Below are positions 1 to 7,224 of a stretch of 64,000 bases of DNA, piece after piece. Every line of letters starts with the position of its first letter. Position 1 is the first letter of the stretch. This DNA comes from Gp6-AA40 sp963741135. GTDB lineage: Bacteria; Acidobacteriota; Vicinamibacteria; Vicinamibacterales; UBA2999. The notes under the pieces are model-generated. The model was not told the origin of the DNA, made no database searches, and saw only the letters and a program-made list of their open reading frames with translations. The stretch lies in contig CAVUHC010000002.1 in the NCBI GenBank assembly GCA_963741135.1, positions 186,001 to 250,000 on the forward strand. The letters run 5' to 3'. The translations under genes and the position numbers were made by a program.

Positions 1-358
1 TCTGGACGTAAAAGGTGCGGACGTCAGCATCGGTCACCGGCTTGACCCGCTGGCCGACTTCGGCCTGCAGGAACGCTTCCGGGGTGAGGTTCTTCGCCTT
101 GGCCGCCCCGGCGACGAGCATCTCGGCAATGATCGCGTCGAGCGCGGCCTTGCGGCCGTCATAAAGCGCCTGCTCGGCCTGCGCTTTCTGGCCTGGATCC
201 TCGATTTTCCACCGGTCGTCGAGCTCGCGAAGCGTGACGGTACGGTCGCCAATCCGCGCTGCGGCATCCTGGCCGGCCTGGGGCACGGCCGTCTGTTGCG
301 CCTGGGACGAACAGGCCAGTGAGATGACAAGGCCAACGGCGATGAAGGCAATGCGCAT
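1..358 (-). CDS. Secreted SurA/peptidyl-prolyl isomerase N-terminal-like protein (partial)
   Basis: The gene reads leftward off the window, so only about 119 residues are visible. It begins with a hydrophobic signal segment (MRIAFIAVGLVISLACSSQA); the Cys at residue 16 could be a weak lipobox, or signal peptidase I could cut after SQA. The rest reads as a short strand (RIGDRTVTLRELDDRW), helices rich in Ala, Gln and Lys, and the phrase KPVTDADVRTFYVQ. That pattern is typical of SurA-type chaperone N-terminal domains, which fold outer-membrane proteins in the periplasm, and of the helical leader of some secreted DsbA-like fusions. The catalytic domain lies outside the window, so the two cannot be separated. 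It diverges from the VWFA gene at 422 across about 60 bp. Confidence 0.55.
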   Translation of the reverse strand, partial: MRIAFIAVGLVISLACSSQAQQTAVPQAGQDAAARIGDRTVTLRELDDRWKIEDPGQKAQAEQALYDGRKAALDAIIAEMLVAGAAKAKNLTPEAFLQAEVGQRVKPVTDADVRTFYVQ

Positions 359-421
359 GCGGAAATCATACTCCGGCCGAAGCCGTCTCCGATGCGTCTG
401 AAGATCAGATAAGCTCATTCC

Positions 422-1325
422 ATGCGGACCTTTACAACCCTGGCCCTCCTTGGCGCTGCCGTCCTCACCGCCTCCGCCCAGCAGGAACCGACGTTCCGGG
501 CAACAACGCAGATCGTGTCGGTGCCAACGACCGTGACCGACGCTCAGGGGCGCCTGGTGCCAAACCTCGAACAGGATCAATTCTCAATCCTCGACAACGG
601 TAAGCCGCAGCAGATCACGTTCTTCCAGAACGAGACGCAGCCCTTCACCGTCGTCGTCATGCTCGACTTCAGCGCGAAGCATGACCGCGAACCTCGAGTT
701 CCTTCGCAGAGCAACCGAACAATTCCTGCTTCGCATGCTCCCGCAGGACAAGGGGATGGTCGGCGCGTTCAGCGATCGCATCGAGTTCAGCGGTGAGTTC
801 ACCAGCGACCGGGACGATCTGATCTCGGCGCTGAAGGAGCTGCAGTACGGCAACCCGACGCGGCTCTGGGACGCGGTGGATCAGAGCATCGACATGCTGA
901 AGCCGGTCGAAGGACGCAAGATCGTCCTGGCCTTCACCGACGGTGACGATACCTACAGCAAGACCGGGTTCGGAACGGTGCTCGACCACGCGCGAGAGGA
1001 GGAAGTGATGGTCTACGCGATCGGTCTGCAGTCCGAGTACTTCAACGGCCAGCGGATGGTTCGCTCACAACCAGACCGGTCTCTTCGGAAACTTGCCGAA
1101 GAAACGGGCGGCGGCTACTTCGAGCTGAAAATGACCGATGAACTTGGGCCGACCTTCACGCGCGTGGCGCAGGAGCTTCACAGCCTGTACACGCTCGGCT
1201 TCGCGCCGACGGTGCTTGACGGCAAGGTGCACAAGCTCGACGTGAAGATGAAGACCTCCAGCCAGATCGCGCGCGCGCGCAAGACCTACGTCGCATCAGC
1301 CGCGCGGCTGTCGAATACCAATTGA
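422..1325 (+). CDS. Secreted VWFA-related domain protein (one frameshift)
   Basis: A signal peptide (MRTFTTLALLGAAVLTASAQ) is followed by a short beta domain (IVSVPTTVTDAQGRLVPNL, then DNGKPQQITFF) and a von Willebrand factor A fold. This is the architecture of the VWFA-related proteins that are abundant in Acidobacteriota, thought to act as metal-dependent adhesion or assembly proteins outside the inner membrane. The frame breaks near 676: removing one A from GCGAAGCATG restores LDFSASMTANLEF, which contains the metal-binding DxSxS motif exactly where expected. After the shift the protein continues to residue ~300 with a second metal-loop aspartate region (AFTDGDDTYS). The substrate is unknown. 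Identification of the family is firm; the function is not. Confidence 0.8.
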
Positions 1326-1597
1326 TCGAACCACGAAGGCTGCGAAGAACACCAAGAGTCAGGGCCACCCGCCGGAAATCGCCGGCACGATTTCCATGAC
1401 ATCACAATCCCTGATTAGATGGTGATCGACCCGGTGCGTCAGCATCTCGTCGTTCACCGCTTGTCGCTGCCGAATCCCTTGCGCTCCGCCGTCATGAACA
1501 GGAGCTTCTCGACAGTCTGCACCCGCCTTCGCCGTAACGTGCTTTGGCGGGCAAGACCGGTGTGCGAGCTCCGGCGACCCCGGTGTCTAATAGTTGA
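1326..1597. other. Intergenic gap with a degenerate CACGAAG-type repeat
   Basis: There is no convincing gene here. The first 35 bases after the VWFA stop (ACCACGAAGGCTGCGAAGAA and the following ACCAAGAG) belong to the same CACGAAG/CACAAAG repeat class seen after other genes of the window. The remainder shows no hairpin or reading frame I can support. Confidence 0.5.
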
Positions 1598-1921
1598 ATG
1601 GCTGAAACGCTGAGCGAGCAGGATTTCCGCCTCCAGGCCGATCACGCGCTGGAGCACGCGGAGCAATCGCTCCTGCCGCTGGCCGATCAGGCCGGATTCG
1701 AGTTGGAGCGGCAGAACGGCGTGCTGCAGATCGAGTTCGAAGATCCGGCACCAGCGAAATTCGTCGTCAGCCCGAATGCGCCGGTGCGCCAGGTCTGGGT
1801 GTCCGCGATGTCGCGCAGTTATAAGCTCGCCTGGTCTCCAGTGTCTTCACGGTTCGAGCTCGATGGTGAGCCGCTCGACGCGCTGCTCGGCCGTCTCGTC
1901 CACGAATATCTCGAAAGCTAG
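1598..1921 (+). CDS. cyaY: Frataxin-like iron donor protein CyaY
   Basis: The product is a 107-residue acidic protein of the size of bacterial frataxins (about 105-110). It opens with LSEQDFRLQADHALEHAEQS, matching the acidic first helix, continues through the beta-sheet segment GVLQIEFEDPAPAKFVVSPN, and contains RQVWVSAMSRSYKLAW, the counterpart of the conserved QIWLA...G...F/W strand. CyaY binds iron and regulates or supplies Fe-S cluster assembly on the cysteine desulfurase/scaffold complex in the cytoplasm. It stands alone, with no isc genes next to it, which is common. The start is the ATG at 1598; the preceding TAATAGTTGA gives no strong ribosome-binding site. Remote alternatives are unlikely given the motif order. 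Confidence 0.8.
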   Translation: MAETLSEQDFRLQADHALEHAEQSLLPLADQAGFELERQNGVLQIEFEDPAPAKFVVSPNAPVRQVWVSAMSRSYKLAWSPVSSRFELDGEPLDALLGRLVHEYLES

Positions 1922-1953
1922 TCAGCCGAGCCAGGTCTAAGACGGCTTGGCCG

Positions 1954-2538
1954 CTATGCCGCGATGTCCCGCGCGATCAATGCGCCTGCCTTCGACATTT
2001 CCTCCAGCGCGCGATCGGCGTCCCCGGGATGAATGTCGATCCCGGCTGCGGCATCCGGGAGCACGGTAACGCGCAGACCGGCGCTCAGCGCGTCCAGGAC
2101 TGTTGCCTTCACGCAGTACTCGGTCGCGATCCCACTGACATACAACGAGTCGATCTGACGATCGTGCAGATCGACGAGGAGCGTCTTCCCCTGCGGCGTC
2201 CGCCCATCAAACGCCGAGTAGCCGGGCAAGTCCGGGTTGTCTCCCTTGCTGATCACGACGACGTCAGCCGGAAGCATCAGCTCGGGATGAAACTGCGCGC
2301 CTGTACTTCCCTGCACGCAGTGCGGCGGCCACTCCCCTCCGTAAGCACTAAAGTGGCGTGTGACCGGAGGATGCCAGTCGCGGGACGCGTATACGGGTAT
2401 TCCGAGCGCGCGCGCGTTCGCGAGGTGGCGGTTGAGCGCCGGCAGGATGCGGTCGCCGCCGGGAGCAGGAAGGGCACCGCCCGGGCAGAAATCGTTCTGC
2501 ACATCAACGACGAGCAATCCCGCATTGGTCCTCGCCAT
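1954..2538 (-). CDS. pncA: Nicotinamidase (isochorismatase-like hydrolase)
   Basis: This 194-residue cysteine hydrolase converts nicotinamide to nicotinate and ammonia in NAD salvage. The catalytic triad is visible: Asp12 in LLVVDVQNDF, Lys98 in VVVISKGD and Cys142 in SGIATEYCVKATVLDA. The metal site is also present, with Asp54 and His56 in SRDWHPP and His73 in WPPHCVQGS. Length and spacing match PncA rather than the broader isochorismatase family. The gene faces left, convergent with cyaY. Upstream lies a repeat-filled gap of about 270 bp. Confidence 0.92.
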   Translation of the reverse strand: MARTNAGLLVVDVQNDFCPGGALPAPGGDRILPALNRHLANARALGIPVYASRDWHPPVTRHFSAYGGEWPPHCVQGSTGAQFHPELMLPADVVVISKGDNPDLPGYSAFDGRTPQGKTLLVDLHDRQIDSLYVSGIATEYCVKATVLDALSAGLRVTVLPDAAAGIDIHPGDADRALEEMSKAGALIARDIAA

Positions 2539-2581
2539 CGGCGCACTAGGTCGTCACCCGGCGGTTACCGAAACCCGCCAT

Positions 2582-2697
2582 GTCCGCACCCTTCGCACCT
2601 CTCGCACCCTTCGCACCTCTCGCACCCTTCGCACCTCTCGCACCCTTCGCACCCCTCGCTCCCCTCGCACCCCTCGCACCCCTCGCTCCCCTCGCAC
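2582..2697. repeat. Nine-base tandem repeat, about 13 copies of CGCACCCYT variants
   Basis: The stretch alternates CGCACCCTT and CGCACCTCT, then drifts to CGCACCCCT and CGCTCCCCT. It fills the gap upstream of pncA. Because the unit is nine bases it can be read as a three-residue peptide repeat in any frame, which creates false reading frames. Two to three more copies of the same unit occur inside the sulfatase-like gene near 24,235. Confidence 0.9.
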
Positions 2698-2813
2698 CAA
2701 CAGCCGAATCATGATCACACCGACAGCCGAATCGACGCTCGCACCGAGATCGACAGGGCGACGTACGTTTCGATGGCGACCGAAAGCCGTTGCTGCGTCA
2801 TCATCAATTTATT

Positions 2814-3875
2814 CTAGAGTTGGAACCCGTCCTTGAGCGGATCATCTTCGTCGACGTAAAACGTGTGCTCGCCGGTGATCCAGGCGGTGCCCTCGATCTC
2901 TGCGACGATCGCCGGCAGCTCGCCGACCTGCGTGCGGCGCACGACGCGCCCGCGGTGCAGCGTGCCAAGCACGCTCTCGTGTACGAACGACCGATCGTCC
3001 TCCAGCAGGCCCATGGCGTCGAGCACCGCCATCACCGCTGACGTGCCCGTCGCACTCGGCGATCTGTCGGCGACGCCGTCGCCGAAGATCGTGATGTTCC
3101 GCAGATGGGCCTCGGGATCCTGCGCGGGTCCCGTGAAGATTACACCTGCGATGCCTGACAAGGCGGCGTCCGCGGGATGCGTGACGGCGCCTGCCGCGTT
3201 GATCGATGCTCGGATGTCGGCGCCAAGCCGGCGAAGGTCGGGCAACCGCGAGCCGGTTAGCGGAATGCCGATCGCTTCCGTATCGGCAATCGCGTAGAAC
3301 ACGCCGCCAAATGCAATGTCCACGCGCAGTTCGCGCGCGCCGACGCGCACAGGATGGCCGCCGCTGAGCACAAATGCCGGCACGTTCGCGAACGCGACCG
3401 AGTCAACGCGGCGCCGGTCGCCATGCGATTCCACGCGGGCGCGCGCGTGGACGGTGCCGGCAACCGTGTCAAACAGGAAGCGAACCTCAGGAGCGGCATC
3501 GCGCGAAAAGCTTACCCCGAGCGAAGTCGAGGGGCCTGTTCCGAGCGAAGTCGAGGGAAACAGCCCGCGTTCCAGCGCGATGGTCGCGACGGCAATGATC
3601 CCGTGGCCGGAAATCGCGCTGTAGCCGTCGTTCTGCAGGAATATGACGCCGGCATCGGCGCCGGGCGAGACCGGCTCGGTGAGCAGCGCCGCGCACATGT
3701 CGCGATGGCCGCGTGGTTCGAGCACCAGCGCCCGGCGAAGCTGATCCGCATGGCGCTTCATCCAGTCGCACTTCTGTGCCATGGTCTTACCAGCGGGCCG
3801 CGGCAGCCCCTCGGTGATGAGCCGCAGCGGCTCCCCAGCAACGTGCGCGTCGATGGTCTTGAGAACGTGGAGCAT
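2814..3875 (-). CDS. Proline racemase/hydroxyproline epimerase-family protein with both catalytic Cys replaced
   Basis: The 353-residue product has the full two-lobed proline racemase fold: IDAHVAGEPLRLI at the N-terminus, the first active-site loop (YSAISGHGIIAVAT) and the second (DRSPSATGTSAVMA). Family members use a Cys in each loop for racemisation or epimerisation, or Cys plus Thr in trans-3-hydroxy-L-proline dehydratase. Here the positions are Ser89 and Ser274, so racemisation is improbable; a dehydratase-like or altered activity is an inference. Residues about 107-120 are an in-frame insertion (PSTSLGTGPSTSLG) encoded by a short mobile-looking repeat. The gene diverges from the TPR gene with only 9 bp between start codons. 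Confidence 0.85.
   Translation of the reverse strand: MLHVLKTIDAHVAGEPLRLITEGLPRPAGKTMAQKCDWMKRHADQLRRALVLEPRGHRDMCAALLTEPVSPGADAGVIFLQNDGYSAISGHGIIAVATIALERGLFPSTSLGTGPSTSLGVSFSRDAAPEVRFLFDTVAGTVHARARVESHGDRRRVDSVAFANVPAFVLSGGHPVRVGARELRVDIAFGGVFYAIADTEAIGIPLTGSRLPDLRRLGADIRASINAAGAVTHPADAALSGIAGVIFTGPAQDPEAHLRNITIFGDGVADRSPSATGTSAVMAVLDAMGLLEDDRSFVHESVLGTLHRGRVVRRTQVGELPAIVAEIEGTAWITGEHTFYVDEDDPLKDGFQL
3517..3557. repeat. Two direct copies of CCGAGCGAAGTCGAGGG inside a gene
   Basis: Copies lie at 3517-3533 and 3541-3557, a period of 24 bases, which is eight codons. They sit within the proline racemase-family gene and keep its frame open. The complement, CCCTCGACTTCGCTCGG, looks like a dispersed short palindromic-type repeat rather than ancestral coding sequence. 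Confidence 0.85.
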
Positions 3876-3884
3876 GCGCCTCTC

Positions 3885-5081
3885 ATGAAGTCAGAACGGA
3901 TCGTGGCGTTGGCGCTGAGCGTCGTGCTCGCCGCGCCAGGCGTCGTCGCCGGCAATCCGGAATCGTCGCGTCTCCGCGCGCGCGCCTACGAGCACGCGCT
4001 CAACCTCGATTATGACGAGGCGACGCGCGACATGGAGGCGGCGGCCAAGGCCGACCCGAAGGACCCGGCCGTCGAGCGCGGACTCGCCTCGATCCCCTGG
4101 ATGATGATCTCGTTCCGCCTCGGCGCAGCCACGGTGGATGAGTATCTGGGTAGCGTCACGCGTCAGAACGTCGCGATGCGCGAGCCTCCCTCCGATCTTG
4201 CTTCCCGCTTCAGCACGCACATCCAGAGATCGATCGCACTCGCCGGCGCGCAAGCCGCGGCGAGACCACGCGATCCGGACGCGCACCACCAGATCGGCGC
4301 GACGGTGGGACTGCAGGCCTCCTATATCGCCACGGTCGAGGGACGCATCCTCGGGGCGTTCCGCGCCGCGCGCCGCGCGTACGACGAGAGCGAGACGGTC
4401 CTCGAGCTCGATCCCTCCCGCAAGGATGCCGGGCTCGTCGTCGGCATGTACCGCTACGTTGTCAGCCTTATGCCGCTGCCGATGCGCATGATGGCGTACG
4501 TGGCCGGTTTTGGCGGCGGCAAAGAACGTGGGCTGCAGATGATCGAAGAGGCCGCTGCGTATTCGTCGGATTCCCAAGCGGACGCTCGCATCGCGCTGGT
4601 GCTGCTCTACAACCGCGAGGGGCGGTTCGGTGATGCGCTGCGACAGCTGACCGAGCTGCAGCGCCTGTTTCCCCGCAATCGGCTGTTGTGGCTCGAGGCG
4701 GGCGCCACGGCACTGCGCGGCGGACGCCCCGCCGAAGCGGAGCAACAGCTCACGACCGGACTCCGGATGCTGGCGGCCGACACGAGGCCGCGGATGTTTG
4801 GTGAGGACGCGCTCTGGTATCAGAAGCGCGGGGCCGCACGTGTCGCGCTGAACCAGCTCGAGGAGGCGGAACTGGACGTCCGGCGTGCATCAAACGGCGA
4901 GGCGCGGCCGTGGGTCCAGGGGCGGGCGTACGCGGAGCTCGGCAAGATTGCCGACCTGCGGCGCAATCGCACGGCGGCACGGGCGAACTTCCAAAAGGCG
5001 CTGGTGCTCGGCGAGCAGGATAACGATCCGATTGGTGCGGAATCAGCTCGCCGATGGATCAACACCCCGTACAGCCACTGA
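3885..5081 (+). CDS. Secreted TPR-repeat protein
   Basis: The 398-residue protein begins with a signal peptide (MKSERIVALALSVVLAAPGV) and then consists of helical repeats of TPR type, for example NLDYDEATRDMEAAAKADP, RRAYDESETVLELDPS, GRFGDALRQLTELQRLFP and RPAEAEQQLTTGLRML. TPR arrays bind other proteins; nothing visible indicates catalysis. It probably acts in the periplasm. ATG 3885 is chosen because it starts the signal peptide; the open frame upstream is antisense to the racemase-family gene. Start codons of the two divergent genes are 9 bp apart, so the promoter of each must lie within the other or transcripts must be leaderless. Confidence 0.75.
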   Translation: MKSERIVALALSVVLAAPGVVAGNPESSRLRARAYEHALNLDYDEATRDMEAAAKADPKDPAVERGLASIPWMMISFRLGAATVDEYLGSVTRQNVAMREPPSDLASRFSTHIQRSIALAGAQAAARPRDPDAHHQIGATVGLQASYIATVEGRILGAFRAARRAYDESETVLELDPSRKDAGLVVGMYRYVVSLMPLPMRMMAYVAGFGGGKERGLQMIEEAAAYSSDSQADARIALVLLYNREGRFGDALRQLTELQRLFPRNRLLWLEAGATALRGGRPAEAEQQLTTGLRMLAADTRPRMFGEDALWYQKRGAARVALNQLEEAELDVRRASNGEARPWVQGRAYAELGKIADLRRNRTAARANFQKALVLGEQDNDPIGAESARRWINTPYSH

Positions 5082-5100
5082 ACCTTGAGTCGGGTCGTAC

Positions 5101-5172
5101 CGGAGTCTGACTCGACACCGAGCCGTCACCCGAGTCTGACCCCGGAACAGGCCATCACCGGAGTCTGACCCC
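5101..5172. repeat. Three copies of a CCGGAGTCTGACCCC-type repeat
   Basis: Copies at 5101-5113, 5131-5143 and 5159-5172 are spaced about 29 bases apart, directly after the TPR gene. The core GAGTCTGAC resembles the GGGGTCAGACTCC class of repetitive extragenic elements that in many bacteria go with REP-associated transposases; none is present in the window. Confidence 0.7.
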
Positions 5173-5253
5173 AGCTCACCGCAATGAAATCGGCCTCTCT
5201 TCGGTGGCTCATCGTTTGCAGTTTCAGGTGTTTGCCTGCGCCAGGGTCCCATC

Positions 5254-5892
5254 ATGTTGTGCCGGTTTGTTGCACTCTTCGCTGCACTTGCCATTGCCGG
5301 AACTGTCACCGCGACCGCCGCCCAATCCGTCACCGCGTTCGGGATCTTCGAGGTTCAGAACGGCCGAGGGAGAAGTCTGGCTCGGGACGGCTACGACCGT
5401 GGATATCGCGAAGGGCTGCGCCAGGGAGAGTTCGATGCCCGTCGCGGTCTGACGCTCGACTTCCAGCGCGACCAGATATTCCGCGACGGCACCCGCGGCT
5501 ACGAGCGCCGCTTCGGCAACCGTGACCTCTACCGCGACGACTTCCGACGCGGGTACATCGACGGCTATCGCTCCTCCTACGCCAGCCTGCGCCGTACTCC
5601 ACCGCCGCCATACCGCCAGCGCAACGCTCCGGGTGTGTTCGGGCCTCAGCAGCGATCCGGCGGCTACCAGGAACCGGCGTACGCACGCGGCTACTCGGAC
5701 GCCTATCGGCAGGGGATGGACGACGGCCGGGATCGCGACCGGTACGATCCGGTTGGTCAGCGCGCCTATCGTGATGCGGACCAGGGGTATTACGGGTCGT
5801 ACGGCTCGCGCGACGCGTATCGCAACAACTACCGCTCCGGTTATCGCGAAGGCTATGAAGAGGGCTATCGACAGGGAAACGGACGACGGTAG
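5254..5892 (+). CDS. Secreted Gly/Tyr/Arg-rich repeat protein
   Basis: I do not recognise a named family. The 212-residue product has a signal peptide (MLCRFVALFAALAIAGTVTATAAQ) and then repeats built on the pattern GYxxGYxxG, such as DRGYREGLRQGEFDAR, DDFRRGYIDGYRSSY, ARGYSDAYRQGMDDGR and YRSGYREGYEEGYRQG. The repeats suggest an extended or helical surface or periplasmic protein with aromatic-basic stacking. It stands upstream of the barrel/caspase cassette on the same strand, separated by about 120 bp, so co-transcription is possible but not shown. Start ATG 5254 opens the signal peptide. Confidence 0.6.
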   Translation: MLCRFVALFAALAIAGTVTATAAQSVTAFGIFEVQNGRGRSLARDGYDRGYREGLRQGEFDARRGLTLDFQRDQIFRDGTRGYERRFGNRDLYRDDFRRGYIDGYRSSYASLRRTPPPPYRQRNAPGVFGPQQRSGGYQEPAYARGYSDAYRQGMDDGRDRDRYDPVGQRAYRDADQGYYGSYGSRDAYRNNYRSGYREGYEEGYRQGNGRR

Positions 5893-6016
5893 GAAATAGA
5901 TCGCTCCACACCTCTCAGATTCACTCGAACTCCTTCAAAAACACTCGGGTACCCTCCGTCGCTGTTTGATTGGCGACGTCCGCACGTTGATCAGGTGCAA
6001 GGGGAGGGAGTTTGAT

Positions 6017-7216
6017 ATGACATTTCCACTCGTCGGCGACAAGACTCATGCGGCGCCTCGATGCCTTGCCTTGATAATCCTGGTCGCGCTGGTGACGGCT
6101 CCAGACGCATTTGGTCAGAGTGTGGGCGGCGTGGTCAACGCCGTGCTCGCGCTGCGACAGGCCGATGGCGATAGCCCCGTCCAGCGATTCGACGGACGTC
6201 TCTATGGCGGCAGAATCGTCGATACAACGATCACGAACGCACCCGGCGACTCAGACCCGCTCAATTTTGCCGGGAACGACATCATCGCTTTCACAATCGT
6301 CCCGCGCAGCGGAGACGCGAATCCGGTCACTTGCCAGGGGACACGGGCCGAGTTCGACAGGTGCGTCAGAGACAACGCGAGCGAGCTGCTCAATATTCTG
6401 TTCCCGAGGAGTCTCTCCGAGAGCCTCGCGGGCGGTGACCTCGCGCTCAATCACGCGCAACAGCTCATGTTCACGACCGTGCTGGGGGGCGCTGCGGCGC
6501 CGGAAGTCGGGCGGGTTCGCCGCTCTCAAACCGGCGGGCGCTTCGAGCACGAGTGGTTCCGGCGTGAAGGGTATTCAGAGGGCGATTCAGGAGACGCCTG
6601 GCAGGGGATGTACCAGTTTGACGCGATCAACATGTCGCTGGAAGGTCGGTATGCACACCAGAGGGAGGACATCGAGACGCGTTCCACCTCGTTTTCGGCC
6701 GACTACCATCCATCGGTAGAAATCGACCCGACAGTTGCCTGGCGTGTGGGCGTCGATGCTCGCTCAGGCTTCCTCTACTCACGATCCAACGCGTTCGATT
6801 TCGGCTCCTTCGATATCGGCGGCGGCGTCTGGACGTCGGCACGGAAGGACTTCTCGCGCGTGCGGATCGGAGGCGGAAGCATGTTTCAGGGATCGAAGAG
6901 CTACCTGCCATCGATGTTCGTCGGTGACGATCTGTCGTGGGCGACGGATGCCGTCGGGCGCCGGGCGATCGCCTACGACCTGTCGTACGGCGGCCTCGCG
7001 GGTTATCTCGTCTCTGAACGCATGTCGCTGAACACGAAAGTGATGGAAACGCGTGTGGTCCATTCCGAGCGGGATCGTCCCCCGACGCGGCTGCTCATGG
7101 TCGGCGTCGCATATTTGTTTGGCGGCCATACACCGATCGACTTCGGCTACAAGGTGTCGAAGGGTGGCGGCCTCAACGCCCAATCACTGTTCGTGCAGGG
7201 CAACTTTCGTTGGTAG
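6017..7216 (+). CDS. Outer-membrane beta-barrel-like protein, first gene of caspase cassette
   Basis: The product (399 residues) has a signal peptide ending near ALVTAPDAFGQS, a soluble N-terminal region (about residues 30-165, two Cys in TCQGTRAEFDRCVRDNAS), and then a long run of alternating amphipathic strands to the C-terminal FVQGNFRW. A terminal aromatic residue and alternating strands are the signature of outer-membrane barrels; no specific family is recognised. ATG 6017 is chosen over the upstream frame because GGGAGGGAG lies just before it. It is followed after 8 bp by the caspase-fold gene, implying one transcript and a joint function at the cell surface. Confidence 0.6.
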   Translation: MTFPLVGDKTHAAPRCLALIILVALVTAPDAFGQSVGGVVNAVLALRQADGDSPVQRFDGRLYGGRIVDTTITNAPGDSDPLNFAGNDIIAFTIVPRSGDANPVTCQGTRAEFDRCVRDNASELLNILFPRSLSESLAGGDLALNHAQQLMFTTVLGGAAAPEVGRVRRSQTGGRFEHEWFRREGYSEGDSGDAWQGMYQFDAINMSLEGRYAHQREDIETRSTSFSADYHPSVEIDPTVAWRVGVDARSGFLYSRSNAFDFGSFDIGGGVWTSARKDFSRVRIGGGSMFQGSKSYLPSMFVGDDLSWATDAVGRRAIAYDLSYGGLAGYLVSERMSLNTKVMETRVVHSERDRPPTRLLMVGVAYLFGGHTPIDFGYKVSKGGGLNAQSLFVQGNFRW

Positions 7217-7224
7217 GTGCACCA

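Noticed and set aside
2582..2697. CRISPR array
   Set aside because: Units of nine bases without spacers; no cas gene in the window.
2029..2836. Open frames reading through the nine-base repeat
   Set aside because: The repeat unit is a multiple of three, so it stays open in all frames; upstream parts are antisense to pncA.
5101..5172. CRISPR-like array of three repeats
   Set aside because: Repeat core is only about 13 bases with 15-17 base gaps and is not exactly conserved; it fits REP-type elements better.
5184..5525. Arg/Cys-rich alternative frames near the Gly/Tyr repeat gene
   Set aside because: They lack a signal or domain, whereas the chosen frame has a signal peptide and regular peptide repeats.
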